DNA of 64,000 bases from Oncomelania hupensis (lineage: Eukaryota; Mollusca; Gastropoda; Littorinimorpha; Pomatiopsidae): positions 28,201,763 through 28,265,762 of the forward strand of contig CM072522.1 in NCBI GenBank assembly GCA_036898135.1, in the 5' to 3' direction. Shown here piece after piece: positions 1 to 10,348 of the stretch. The notes under the pieces were generated by a model that was not told the DNA's origin, ran no database searches, and was given only the letters and a program-made list of their open reading frames with translations. Positions within the stretch are counted from its first letter, which is position 1. Every line of letters starts with the position of its first letter. A program made the position numbers and the translations under genes.

Positions 1-80
1 CTCACTTCGACCAGTCACTTCCACCATATCTGTCTGAGGTATTCACTACGTACACTACAACTCGTTCTTTGCACTCATAA
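1..80 (+). pseudogene. C-terminal end of a CR1/L2-like LINE reverse transcriptase
   Basis: Frame 3 reads about 25 residues to a TAA at 78-80, containing LPPYLSE followed by a Y-T-T-R-S-L run. This resembles the post-RT tail of CR1/L2-type LINEs; the intact LINE at 20 kb has SYLSQLLSVYTPSRQLRSS at the equivalent place. The rest of the element lies outside the window. The match is short, so the clade is tentative. Confidence 0.45.
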
Positions 81-684
81 GTGTATTTCAAGATGGCGGC
101 GCTGGTCGAACGGGCGACGAGCGCGGTGATACATACTCAGTTATAGCAGTTGTTAATACGCTTTCTTCATTTATTGTGCATGAAAGTTGTCAGAAAGTGT
201 ACAGTGCAAATTAAAAGTAATATTGTGATAGGGGTGATAGCAAGGTGCTCGGTACAATTAATCAAAAGAAGTGACCATGAGAAACTCAACCATGACGGAC
301 ATTACGTTACGGCCGACCCGCTATGCTCGCGAGACCCTGTTGAATATTCGGACAGTAGTTGAGCAAGGCAAGTGGAACTTTTCTTTAGATGCAAAGAAAC
401 GTAAGTCCGTACGATTAAGCAGATGTTGTGGAAACCCCAGATGTAAACTCGGACACTTACATGGAAGGAAGGGAGGAGTGAAAGTGAGAAACAGCAGACG
501 ACCATTCAAGCCGGCGCTGCCGACATATTTCCTTTTAACGTGAGATCGCTTGACAACAAGAACGAAAAGCTTTAGCCCTAGTGCAGTACAGACGTGAATA
601 TAGAGACTGCAGTCTTCTATGTATTACACGCCTAATCACTTAGTGGACGTCAATGGTTTCTCTATATATAGGGCAGACGGACAC
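81..684 (+). pseudogene. 5' part of a second LINE: leader and start of the endonuclease domain, broken
   Basis: A 90-codon ORF (271-543) rich in R/K/C is followed, after frame changes, by NVRSLDNKNEKL (about 536-574), then ALVQYRREYRDCSLLCIT (about 576-630) and VDVNGFSIYRADG (about 641-680). These are the usual opening blocks of the APE-type endonuclease in CR1/Rex-like LINE ORF2: an N-V-R-S-L start, a basic linker, a TETW-like site, and a D-G-F-S-x-x-R-A-D block. The copy has at least two frameshifts and a stop at 572-574. It ends abruptly at about 684, where sequence of a different LINE (copy A) begins in the same reading frame. Confidence 0.55.
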
Positions 685-2498
685 AAATCCGAAAAAGGCA
701 TGCGCACAGCAAAGGAGAACTGGATAGAAGATCAATGCCAGGAAATAGAGAACAGTCTGAACAAGAACAACAGCAAGAAGGCCTTCCAGACTGTGAAGCG
801 GCTGACAAGTGTAAAACAGCCCAAAGTCTCCACGATCCAAAGCAAGTCTGGCATAAGCCTTACAGAAGAACAAGAAGTCTTGGACAGATGGACAGATTAC
901 TGCTCTGACCTTTACAACCATACACCAAATGGAGACCCATCAGTTCTAGCATGTCCCGAGAACAGAGAAGAAGAAAAAATCCTCCCAATTCTCCGGGAAG
1001 AAGTTGAGGCAGCAGTGCAATCGCTGAAGAAAGGGAAGTTAGAGGTAGTGGACAACATACCCGTGGAGCTGCTACAAGCAGAAGGAGAAGCGATGATTGA
1101 TGCCCTCACCATTATTAGTAACAAGATCTGGCAGAGTGGGGAGTGGCCTACACCATGGACCCAGTCGCTTGTCATCACTCTTCCCAAAATAGGTAACCTT
1201 CAGGAGTGTGAACATTACCGCACCATCAGTCTCATCAGCCATTCCAGCAAGGTCCTCCTGAAAATAATACTCAACAGGTTGAAATTCCAAGCTGAACAAA
1301 TCATAGCTGAAGAACAAGCAGGATTCAGGGCAGGACGAAGTACCACTGAACAGATTTTCAACCTCAAAATAATCTGTGAGAATCACTTTAAGCACCATCA
1401 ACATCTATATCATGTGTTCATAGACTTCAAGAAGGCGTTTGACCGAGTCTGGCATGCAGCTCTATGGGCAACAATGAAAGTGTACAACATCAGCCCAAAA
1501 ATTATTGAAGTCATCAAAAGCCGGTATGACAAGGCTACCAGTGCAGTCCTCCACAACAGCGCCATCGGGAACTGGTTCAGAACAACAATCGGTGTGCGTC
1601 AAGGATGCCTACTCTCTCCAACACTCTTCAACATCTTCCTAGAGCGCATCAGGTCAGATGTTCTTGCAGATCATGGAGGCACAGTCAGCATAGGGGTAGA
1701 GCAATCTCCAATCTTCGTTTTGCGGATGACATTGATGGATTGGCTGGAGAGGAACAAGAACTTGAACAGCTGTTACAGAGGCTTGACACCACCTCCAGAG
1801 CTTATGAAATGGAAATAATTGCAGAGAAGACCAAAATGATGACAACAACACCAATGGCATCAACACGGACAGCAAAGTCCAAGGCCAATCCCTCAAACCA
1901 GTGCATAGCTTCACATATTTAGGAGCCATTGTATCAGACAATGGGTCCCAACAGGAAGTCCTCTCCAGGATCGCACAAACTGCTGCCCTGACAAGGTTGA
2001 AGCCCATTTGGAAAGACCGCACCATCCGTCTACATTCCAAAGTAAGACTTCTGCGCTCCCTTGTCATATCCATCTTCCAATATGCTTGCGAAGCATGGAC
2101 CCTCACAGCAGATCTCCAACGAAGAATACGAAGCATGGAGATGAGGTGCTACAGAAGACTTCTGGGCATTTCCTATACCCAACACATCACCAACGACGAA
2201 GTCCGACAGACCATCACACAAGCCATTGGACAACACGATGACCTGCTCACAGTAGTGAAGAAACGTAAAGTCCGATGGTATGGCCACGTCACCAGATCAT
2301 CAGGCCTTGCAAAAACTATTCTGCAAGGCACAGTGCAAGGAAGTAGAAGAAGAGGGAGACCGAAAAAGAGGTGGGAGGACAGCATTCAAGATTGGACTGG
2401 TTTTACACTGAGCGAAGCCATCAGGGCTGCTGAGGACAGAGAAAGATGGAGTATGCTTGTTAAACGATCATCTGTGGTGCCCCTACGATTTCCGGGTT
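619..2498 (+). pseudogene. RTE-like LINE reverse transcriptase, two frameshifts
   Basis: The main ORF (619-1818) has the RT blocks in order: GEWPTPW, the Y-R-x-I-S-L-I-S block, EEQAGFRAGRSTTEQIF, FIDFKKAFDRVWH and VRQGCLLSPTLFNIFLERI. The frame then shifts near 1690-1700 and LRFADDIDGLAGEEQE, which holds the catalytic FADD box, lies in the 1605-1922 frame. A second shift near 1900 leads to the C-terminal frame (1901-2596) with SFTYLGAIV, the region around YACEAWTL and the basic RWYGHV...RRRGRPKKRWED motif usual for this family. Two frameshifts make it non-functional. The first 22 codons of the 619 ORF come from another LINE. Confidence 0.9.
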
Positions 2499-2526
2499 AC
2501 GGGACAGAATTGGATAGGATAGGATG
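685..2526 (+). mobile_element. RTE-like LINE, copy A (5'-truncated, (GGATA)n tail)
   Basis: This is the first of three copies of one LINE family (also about 7740-11842 and 15425-18148). It holds the linker, the RT and the C-terminal region and ends in GGATAGGATAGGAT repeats at about 2511-2526. Homology to the other copies starts at about 685, so the endonuclease is missing. All three copies lie on the plus strand, antisense to the inferred host gene. The RTE assignment rests on endonuclease and RT motifs in the sister copies. Confidence 0.9.
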
Positions 2527-2894
2527 TGACAGATGTCTGTTCAAATTGTGCTTTCATGATTATTTGTGTGTAAAATTCATTTCTACAGTGTTTTGACATC
2601 ATAAAAACAAGAGAATCAAATATTTTCATAACAAAACTGGGTGCAACATATAGGTATTGTGCTTCTAATAAAAAAAATGTTTTTTGGCAAAAGTGATGTG
2701 TTTTTGGTGTAAAATATTTTTTTTAGGTGTTCTTAACTACTCCTGTTAGCTTGGATGCTAGAAGAAGCACGTGACCATAGCTTGGTAATGTGAAAGTAAC
2801 ATGTACTGATCAGAATGTTTTGAGTTCCACCTCAATCATGATTTATCCAAGTCAGATCACAGACTCGACATGCACAATACCCTATCAAGGTTAC
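2527..2894. other. No gene seen; AT-rich sequence between LINE copy A and the lectin exon
   Basis: Poly-A and poly-T runs (about 2665-2735) and no ORF or repeat that I can support. Under the one-gene model this is downstream intron sequence of the minus-strand host gene, starting at the GT donor at 2894-2893. Confidence 0.5.
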
Positions 2895-3118
2895 CTGTAC
2901 ATATTTGAAGTTCCAACTGAAACAGGAACTGTCTGTAGACCAATGTAAGCACAACGACCTTTGACACCAATGTCCATCATTTGGTGAATCACATCCAACT
3001 CATCAGGCGTTTGGGGCATGGCCAAATCTCTGCTCAGTAGTTGACATTCCAGCCTGGCTCCTCGCCACGTCATGTACTTCTGTCCTTCTTCAAAGACTTG
3101 GTAGGAAAAGGACTTGTC
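2895..3118 (-). CDS. Internal exon coding the N-terminal half of a C-type lectin domain
   Basis: Read on the minus strand, the exon codes about 74 residues with W-R-G-A-R-L-E-C (the W/A..C start of a C-type lectin fold), a D-L-A-x-P block, an acidic T-P-D-E-L stretch and Y-I-G-L, which corresponds to the WIGL motif. A pyrimidine-rich acceptor ending CGAAAG lies just before 3118, and a CAG/GTAACC donor lies at 2895/2894. The exon starts in phase 0 and ends in phase 2, so the domain continues in a further exon beyond the left edge of the window. The CUB/LDLa exon at 63 kb ends in phase 0, so the two can be joined in frame. Lectin domains of this type usually bind glycans outside the cell; the Ca-binding half is not in view. 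I am fairly sure of the domain and less sure of the splice sites. Confidence 0.72.
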
Positions 3119-3367
3119 CTTTCGACAGAAATAGAAAATGAAGTGTTAAAGGGGATGCATACGTTGGTTTGTGCATATGTTTCATAATTATATCCTAGTG
3201 TTTGCCATGTCGCAGTTATTATTATCCAACAGATTATACCATTCTGTCTAATTTGAGAAAACATAACAGTGAAATGTTTTTAAATGTGCCAAATAAGTTC
3301 ACAAAATGTTCTTTGGAGCAGTACTTATCAGTGTACTAGAGTTGCCCAGTCAGAGCACTATGTAACG

Positions 3368-3998
3368 CTACACTCCAAAACTGCTGATAAAGCCAACCTG
3401 GTGAAGTTTGGAGAGTTGAAGTTCACGCAGAGGTAAAAATGATAAGGGTTGGTCATTTATAGTTTCCATAGCCTGATCAACATTAGTTTCCACATTAGTG
3501 TCCACATTTATTTCCAATAAGGTTTTTAAGTCTGTATTTACTTGTAATGCAGAGTCCGTTAAGTCAAGTCGTGTAGGAATATTTCTGAATTTGGCAACGA
3601 TGTGAGATACTGCATGCCTATGCAATGTTCTGTTATTGGAAGGTCCCAATGATCGTATTACAGTCATTGGGAGTTTGGTTTTCAAAGTAGACCATGCATA
3701 AAATTTATCTGGATTCTTTGTCATAGTTAACTGTACTCTTACTATTTTACCGGATACAGTAGTGTTTTATATACAAGTGATTATTGTTGTCTAGGTCAAA
3801 GTCGCTATGAGAAACATAGTCTGGTAACTCACGCCCAAAGTAATTGTAAAACTTATTTATTTTCTTGGCTTTTTGGGTTTCAGTAACTTGACGTAATTCT
3901 TCTCCTAAACATAGTCTTGTTTGGCTAATGTTGTCTCCTACCATTGAAAACAGTCTGTTGGTTGTGTCAACGTCAAGGTCATCATTAGGTTTAAACAC
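3368..3998 (-). pseudogene. Broken ORF pair of unknown family
   Basis: Two minus-strand ORFs, 3998-3747 (83 codons) and 3724-3368 (118 codons), lie almost end to end in different frames and look like one coding region broken by a frameshift near 3740. The first half is hydrophilic, with paired acidic and basic stretches; the second holds the run RTLHRHAVSHIVAKFRNIP and repeated V-D-T-N-V-E-T-N-V-D. I do not recognise the family. It may be part of a Maverick-like element, pieces of which occur elsewhere in the window, but nothing in the sequence proves that. Confidence 0.35.
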
Positions 3999-4405
3999 AC
4001 TTCATCCAGAGCTTTGCCGTCTTCTGCCAGTTTAAATATATGTTTTTTTCACATTAAAACTGCTAAGCTACGGAAACTTATTAAACCCCACACGTCGATT
4101 GAGGACACCATTTGGGATCAAAGGTGAAAAAAAGCACAATAATTATTACAAACAAACCATGCAGCATAGAGCCTAATCAGCTACTAACCATACGATTTCC
4201 ACATTTAAGCCATGATGTAATATTTTCAGGCAGTCATAAATTGTCTTTAAAATTAGTCTGAATTTTGCCAACGATCCTAACAGAACCGCAGTGAGCAATC
4301 TAGGCAGAGCTATAAGTAAAAGAATGGTTATTAAACTTGATGGACGAGAAATCTAAAGTATTGATGACGCTGGTGTTTTGTTTGGTTACACAGATCTGTG
4401 GCTAA
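3999..4405. other. AT-rich sequence, nothing recognised
   Basis: No ORF, repeat or RNA gene that I can support. It abuts the TAA-repeat tail of the CR1-like LINE that starts at 4406. Confidence 0.4.
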
Positions 4406-5464
4406 GTAAATATAATAATAATAAATAATAATAATAAGGATATTTATATAGCGCGTTTTTCCAATGAACAATATCAGTTCAAAGCGCAGTACTCACGCAT
4501 TCATTCTAAACATCCGACTTCATACAAAATAAAATCAGACACTTGCTAACGAATAAGAGACGAGGGGGGGAGGGAGGGAGGAGTGTTAAAGCTAAGGATG
4601 GGTGATGGCGTGGGTGGTGGCGGTGGTCTGAATCAAAACAAAAAATTAAACAAAACAAATGGAGGAATGACGACGATGATGATGGGAGGCAAGATCAGTT
4701 AAGGAAGATATTAGTTTTCAAGTTGGATTCGAAAGTTGCTATGTTTGGAGAGCTGCGAAGAGAGAGGGGAAAAGAGTTCCAAGTTAAAGGGCCAAGCACT
4801 GAGAAAGATCGACGGCCAGCAGAGGAGAGTTTGTAGCGGTGTATGTGAAGCATGAGGGTGTCAGAGGAAGAACGAAGATTTCTAGCTAGAAGGCTTATAG
4901 AATTGAATGTTCTGGGTGAGGTAAAAAGGGGTTAAGCCATGGACGCACATGTAACAGAAAATAGCGATTTTGTAGATAATTATATGAGACACTGGAAGCC
5001 AGTGGAGTGAATGTAGAAGGGGAGTGATATGATAAGATTTTTTTCCCTTTTGAGAACCAGATGTGCAGCTGAGTTCTGGAGCAGATAAATAGAAGAAGCA
5101 GGAAGTCCAGCCAGGAGAGAGTTACAGTAGTATAAGCGTGACAAAACAAGAGAGGAAATGAGTTTGATAGTAGCGTCAGTGGTCAGATGTTTGTGGACAA
5201 GGCCTATTCTATGGAGATGAAAGTTGCATGTTTGACAGGTTTTGCATATGACTTCTGACATGGAGAGGGTGTTGTCAAAAACAACACCAAGGTTTTTGAC
5301 TGAAGATGACATAGGAAGAGTGGTCTGGCCAAGAGTGACAGTGTCTACAGAGGAAGAAGACAGGTTGTGCTTGGTACCTGTGAGCATGACTTCAGTTTTG
5401 TTTGCATTGAGTTGGAGCTTGTTGACTGTCATTCAGTTAGAAATGTCTTCAAAGCATTCAGAAG
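4406..5464 (-). mobile_element. CR1/L2-like LINE, 3' part (RT C-terminus, 3' UTR, TAA-repeat tail)
   Basis: The tail is an (AAT/TAA)n run at about 4408-4437 next to TATTTATATAGCGC (about 4440-4455). The same tail motif ends the LINE at 19478. The coding end (about 5460-4930) has MTVNKLQLNANKTEVMLTGT and the SRLYYCNSLLAGLP block typical of CR1/L2 RT C-termini, and becomes frame-disrupted after LVLKREKN. The RT is interrupted at 5464 by the insertion 5465-6650 and resumes at 6651-6812. The family is the same as the piece at 8593-10348, which is close in sequence. Confidence 0.85.
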
Positions 5465-6650
5465 TGTACGCCTCCTTGCACCGTAGTTACGGTGTGACAG
5501 ATCGGCAGCGCTAAGTGTCCAGCGTTGTTCTTGTCAGGAATGACCTCGACAATCAACGCGCTCGATCTACTCAATAGGAGGACTTACGAAGTTTGATAGA
5601 TTTGATAGAAGAATGAATGAAGAGACGAGAAAAGCTAACGAATTCAACAGATAACACTTAGAAAATTTGAACAGAGTTATCACAGACTCAATCTTGCAAC
5701 CTCTGGAAACATTTTGTACAGCTTCTTTGTGGTTATTATTTTTCAATTCATATTTTTACAGTGACATTGTGCAATAGTCCATGCGCATCATTAAAATCAT
5801 AAGAAGAAAGAACAACACAACAGGGTACAACATATAGGCCTATGTTTTACTGGTTCACAAGCCCCCAAAACGTAGAATTCTCGTGATGATGTCAAGCACG
5901 GAAATAATATTTCCTAAATTATTATTTCATCATCGCGGATTTAAAACACTTTTAATAACTTTTCCGACTTCCAAAATTGCAAGAAAATAAAATAATTTAC
6001 ACGAATTCAGATCCCGTCTTCATGTTGAAGAACGGGCATCTCTAAAAGAATCGCATGACGTCATTTACCATGTCTACGTCATTGTAGCTTGTATATGCAA
6101 CGTCATAGCAGAAACTCTGTCTCGGTTGCATGCACATTCTACAATGAAGACTAAGCTTATTTCCGTCCATCTTCTGTTGTTGGCTGGTTACAATCAAGGT
6201 AATTCTTTAGTATACTAACAGACAAGTAAAATAGTTAAAGAATGAACTAGATAACTTCAACAAACAAATATGCAAATCTAATTATTTTTTATCTGTTTGA
6301 ACTTGTTACGAATCACAAGTTATTTTCAGTTCAGATCGATAACCTATTCAGCAACGCACGTTATAAGTTCCACTCAAATCCCATAATTTAGAATTTGTTT
6401 GGAATAAGATTAACACATGGAATAATAACAAACTGATCTATATTTGCTTCATGCTTCGCACATCATGTCTTTCTTGCAATATTCAGTTTCTGCATATAAT
6501 TTACAATAGAAGAATGGCATAATCTACACACCAGGTTTATCAGTTTTTCGAATATCACTGTCATCACATAGTTTCATCAGGAGATAGATAGCGCATCAGT
6601 TTATCACACATGTCTTAAGAAATTACTTCACAGTAAGCCTGTAGCTTACA
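5465..6650. mobile_element. 1.19-kb TG...CA insertion with 4-bp GAAG duplication (possible solo LTR)
   Basis: The sister LINE at about 8800 reads uninterrupted across this point, which shows that 5465-6650 is an insertion into the RT gene. GAAG is present on both sides (5461-5464 and 6651-6654). The insert begins TGTACGC and ends GCTTACA, so it has short inverted TGTA...TACA ends as LTRs do. No ORF of an LTR element lies inside, which fits a solo LTR. No second copy is present in the window, so the class is an inference. It contains the signal-peptide-like exon at 6144-6198. Confidence 0.6.
6144..6198 (+). CDS. Possible first coding exon: signal peptide plus GT donor
   Basis: ATG at 6144 (A at -3) opens a reading of 18 codons, MKTKLISVHLLLLAGYNQ, with a basic start and a leucine core as in a secretory signal peptide. 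It runs into AAG/GTAATT at 6198/6199, a good splice donor in phase 1, the phase common after signal-peptide exons. Read without splicing it stops within six codons. It lies wholly inside the TG...CA insertion. It may be a captured host exon, a leader ORF of an LTR element, or chance. There is no downstream exon that I can assign. Confidence 0.3.
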
Positions 6651-6812
6651 GAAGATTTGGTCAGAATGGATGGAAGGTTTTGAGGAGTGTGACTGTTTTT
6701 AGCTGTGTATCGTCTGCATGGAAATGGTGGAAAGTGTCGTGGTTTTGAATGATGTGAGACAGAGGAGATGTGTAAAGGGTGAAAAGAACAGGCCTAGAAC
6801 TGGCCCCTGAGG
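6651..6812 (-). pseudogene. CR1/L2-like RT fragment, continuation of the 4406-5464 LINE
   Basis: Minus-strand reading gives [12 protein letters not shown] followed by HADDTQL, the catalytic region (usually FADDTQL). It aligns with 8800-8965 of the sister copy. The copy is cut off at about 6812, after which an ATAA repeat starts. Confidence 0.8.
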
Positions 6813-6821
6813 AACATATAT

Positions 6822-6842
6822 AATAAATAAATAAATAAATAT
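6822..6842. repeat. (ATAA)n microsatellite
   Basis: About five ATAA units directly at the broken 5' edge of the CR1-like RT fragment. Confidence 0.8.
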
Positions 6843-6986
6843 AAAAGGGAAGATTTGGTTGGTCAAGGGATTCAAACCCCCAATGTGGCAAAACTTTGAA
6901 TCAAAGCTGGCGATGCTAGCATTTCAAAAAAGGGTGAAAATGCATTAGCTGCTGTATACAAAAATAGGTTTTAGTTCCACTCGATT

Positions 6987-7735
6987 TTGAACTGTTCAAA
7001 TCTGTTCCATCAAGGTTTATTTAACGACAGGCTGTCTTACAAAATTATTTTCAATGCTTGGATACACTTTACAATCTGTGAGAAGAGAGACAATGATGAA
7101 CTTAGCCAAGCTCGGCGAAATAGACAAACAAATAGAAAAACTAAAATTAAATTAGCAGAAGCTGATGACTTCAACTTAAGCATTCAGATAAAACAGAAGA
7201 TTCAAAAGAGGTCCGCCACCCTTTATATAGAACGTTTAACGAGGTTAGAAACCTAATCCATAAACAGAGAAAAATTAATAACTAATTTTGCTAGAATTAA
7301 AAAAAAACAGTGCATAGAATTTACACGCTGACACTACACATGCAGAAAGAATTCAGACACTATTCAGAGAACAAGGTGTTACAATATTTAGCATTCTTAC
7401 AGCTCTTGGGATGACTATAAGCACACTAGTCCTGGCTCTCACTAGATTTGCAGGCATTGCCAGAGGAAGCGGCACTGCCGGTGGATCCGGCAGTACCGGT
7501 GGTGGTGGTAAAACACGGGTTAAAGACTGGATTAAAAAACATTACAAAACATAGCTAACTTATTGAAACGCCTGGGTGACAAACTTGTAGACGCACTTAC
7601 AGGAATATTAGGTTCTGTCTTTTCATGGACATTGACAACTGCTTCTAGTTGTTGTCTGGGCGTCTGAGCATCTGTGGTTGTTTATACTAATTTTACTCTG
7701 GTTACTAGAATATGCCCTGTGGGCTCGGGCACTAA
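6987..7735 (+). pseudogene. Broken ORF: coiled coil, hydrophobic segment, glycine-rich linker, amphipathic tail
   Basis: The region reads, across several frameshifts: a charged coiled-coil-like stretch (about 7085-7255), then TLFREQGVTIFSILTALGM and a hydrophobic segment (about 7360-7450), a Gly/Ser/Thr linker (about 7455-7510), a basic KTRVKDWIKK start (about 7510-7545) and, in the next frame, NIANLLKRLGDKLVDALTG with a further hydrophobic stretch (7550-7700). This order resembles an uncharacterised membrane-associated ORF that I have seen repeated in marine invertebrate genomes; I cannot name the family. It ends where the leader of LINE copy B begins. Confidence 0.45.
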
Positions 7736-7739
7736 ACAT

Positions 7740-8592
7740 AATAGACCCAACGTTTCCCGTCATGTCATAAGAGGCGACTAACAGGGGTGATGTTAGCACA
7801 GCCTCACTGGGCGAAAGTCTTCGATACAGAAGTCACCGGCCAGGGCGGAGGAACCTCACGTTACAACAGGTTCAACGACCATGCTCAGGGTCAAGGCGAG
7901 CTACATCGTATTCGTGGATTTCGGCTGTGGCCAACAGCCTGGAGAGGATTGGGCACCGCCAGGTCCTTTTTTGCCCAAGACACACTACATGATGAAACTA
8001 TCCACTAATTCCATACCTGATCGGTCGTCGCCCGGCTCAACAAGGACCGTGCCTTCCGTTGGCCACCAGAACGGAGGTGATAAGTATGCTACTGATGGAT
8101 AATTTAGCAAGATCCGCACGAGAAACAACATCGTCATAGGAACATGGAATGTCAGGACCCTAACTGCGGAAGGAAAGTTAGAAGAACTGGCCCACGAGCT
8201 GGACCACTATCGATGGAACGTTTTAGGTATTAGCGAACTGCGCTGGAAAGGCTTAGGTGAAACAACGACCGACAAAGGCCACAAGCTCTATTTCAGCGGT
8301 AGAGATGACAGGCACGATCACGGCGTTGGATTCTTGGTCCACAATTACCTTCTAGCCACTGTCATGGGTTGCCGCCCAGTCTCCAGTAGACTCGATCATT
8401 ACCATCCGTCTGAGAGCAGCGCCTTTCAACATCATTATCATCCAGTCCTATGCCCCAACATCAGACTATGACGACAGCGAAGTGTAGGATTTCTATGAAA
8501 ATCTACAGGCTGTCCTTGACCAAGTGCCAAAAAAAAGAGTCATAGTGGAAGGCGACTGGAATTCCAAGGTTGGCCAAGATGCGCACCACAAC
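7740..8592 (+). mobile_element. RTE-like LINE copy B, 5' UTR and endonuclease part
   Basis: The leader (about 7740-8105) is followed by the start of the APE-type endonuclease: V-I-G-T-W-N-V-R-T-L (about 8132), GISELRW with the catalytic Glu (about 8227-8247), GHKLYFSGRDD, and GDWNSKVG at about 8550. There are frameshifts near 8385 and a stop at 8485-8487. Homology to copy C stops at about 8592, where a CR1-like segment starts. About 180 bp present in copy C (about 15755-15930) are absent from copy B across this break. Confidence 0.85.
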
Positions 8593-10348
8593 TGCGCACA
8601 ACAAATGGAGAGGGTGTTGTCAAAAACGACACCAAGGTTTTTGACAGAAGATGACATCGGAAGAGTGGTCTGGCCATGAGTGACAGTGTCTACAGAGGAA
8701 GAAGACAGGTTGTGTTTGGTACCTGTGAGCATGACTTCAGTTTTGTTTGCATTGAGTTGGAGCTTGTTGACTGTCATCCAGTTAGAAATGTCTTCAAAGC
8801 ATTAAGAAGTTTTGGTCAGAATAGATGGAAGGTTTTGAGGAGTGTGACTGTTTTTTTTTAGCTGTGTATCGTCTGCGTAGAAATGGTGGAAAGTGTCGTG
8901 GTTTTGGATGACGTGAGACAGGAGATGTGTAAAGGGTAAAAAGAACAGGCCTTAGAACTGACCCCTGAGGACCACTGAAGACAAGTCTGGACGGTTCAGA
9001 GAGGTGGTTGTTGATGCAGACAGATTGAAAGCGATCAGTTATGTAAGAGCGGAACCAGCTGAGGGCGCTGAAGGAGGATGGAGTGATCGATTGTGTCAAA
9101 AGCGGCTGAGAGTTCGAGAGATTTTGCCGGAGTCAGTGGCAGAGAGGAGGTCATTCACGATGTGAAGAAGAGCTGATTCAGTGGAGTGGTCAGGACGATA
9201 GGCAGACTGGAACGGGCAGAACAAGTTGTTGGAAGACAGATGATGGTTGATCTGTTTCAGGACAACCTTCTCAAGAAATTTGGATAGGAAAGGAAGATTA
9301 GAGACAGGGCGGTGGTTTTTCAAATCTTCTGGGTCGAGGTTTGATTTTTTCAGTAGTGTCCGCACGATGGCTGACTTAAAACAGGCGGGAACAGAACCGG
9401 ATTGCAAAGAGGAATTGACTATGTTCGTGATGGCAGGAAGGAGGTCGGTGATACAGTCTTTGAAAAGGGAGGTAGGGATGGGATCAAGCTCGCACGTCTT
9501 GAACGACATGGTGCTGAGGATCTCAGCAACCTCGGGCTCAGAGACAGATTGAAAAGAGAGAAATGGTACGCCAGTGAAATGTGGATCAGGAGGACAAGAC
9601 TGACAGGGAGTGTCGTCGAGAATTTTGCGAATGGTTGCGATTTTTGAAGTAAAGAAGTCTGAAAAAAAGAGGGCAGTTCTGGTAGTGAAAGTTTGGATGG
9701 AAAAGGGGAAGTGTGGGTGGTCCCCAGAAGTTCGTTCATAGTGGAAAACAGTTCTTTGGAGGAAGCAGAGGTTTCGATCTTAGTGTTATAGTGACGTATT
9801 GTGGCTGCAGAGATAGCTTTGCGTACGTCATGCTTGTGCTTCTGATAGGTCTGTTTGTGGACTGTGAGTTTGGAAGACCGCCACCTGCGCTCGGTCCTAC
9901 GCCGCTCCCGTTTGGCCATGCAAATCTTGGGAGAAAACCACGGTGCAGATGGACGGTCAGAGATGAGACGAGACGAAGCAGGAGCGTGTTTGTAAAGAAG
10001 ATGGCTGAGAGTAGCGTTAAAGAAAGAAGCAGGTTCAGAATCAGGAGATGCAGAAGAAAGGAGGAGGATAGCCTCAGAGGAGAAGTCATTTCTTGTCAAT
10101 GGCTTTTAGGTTACGGAGTGTGACTGAGCGTTTTTTTTTCTTTTAAGGAGGAGAGAGGCAGAGAGAGCAGAGGACAGCGAAGTGGTCAGATTCGGGATCT
10201 TGTGAAACAATGACTTTAGAAAGAATGTTGTCGGACTGTCTAGCGATTACCCAGTGGATGGTGTGATCGGAGCGAGGGAAAGTGGGGTCTGTAACAAATT
10301 GTGAGAGGCTATGGATATGCAAGTTCTGACAAATGCGCTTTGTTTCCC
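8593..10348 (-). mobile_element. CR1/L2-like LINE fragment inside RTE-like copy B
   Basis: Read on the minus strand it holds the end of the endonuclease (about 10348-10120, broken), the linker (10099-9600), the RT start ELDPIPTSLFKDC (about 9495), HRPVSNLPFLSKFLEKVV, FQSAYRPDHSTESALL and, in other frames, the [15 protein letters not shown] block, [15 protein letters not shown] and MTVNKLQLNANKTEVM (8777). Several frameshifts break it. It is truncated at both ends and lacks the 3' UTR and TAA tail of the sister copy at 4406, which is unusual for a LINE inserted by target-primed reverse transcription. Confidence 0.85.

Noticed and set aside
5242..5514. Plus-strand 90-codon ORF over the CR1-like RT
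   Set aside because: Antisense shadow of the RT C-terminus.
6843..6900. GGATTCAAACCCCC at about 6866, resembling a tRNA B box, as a SINE or tRNA
   Set aside because: No matching A box at the right distance and no cloverleaf that I could build; a single B-box-like match is expected by chance.
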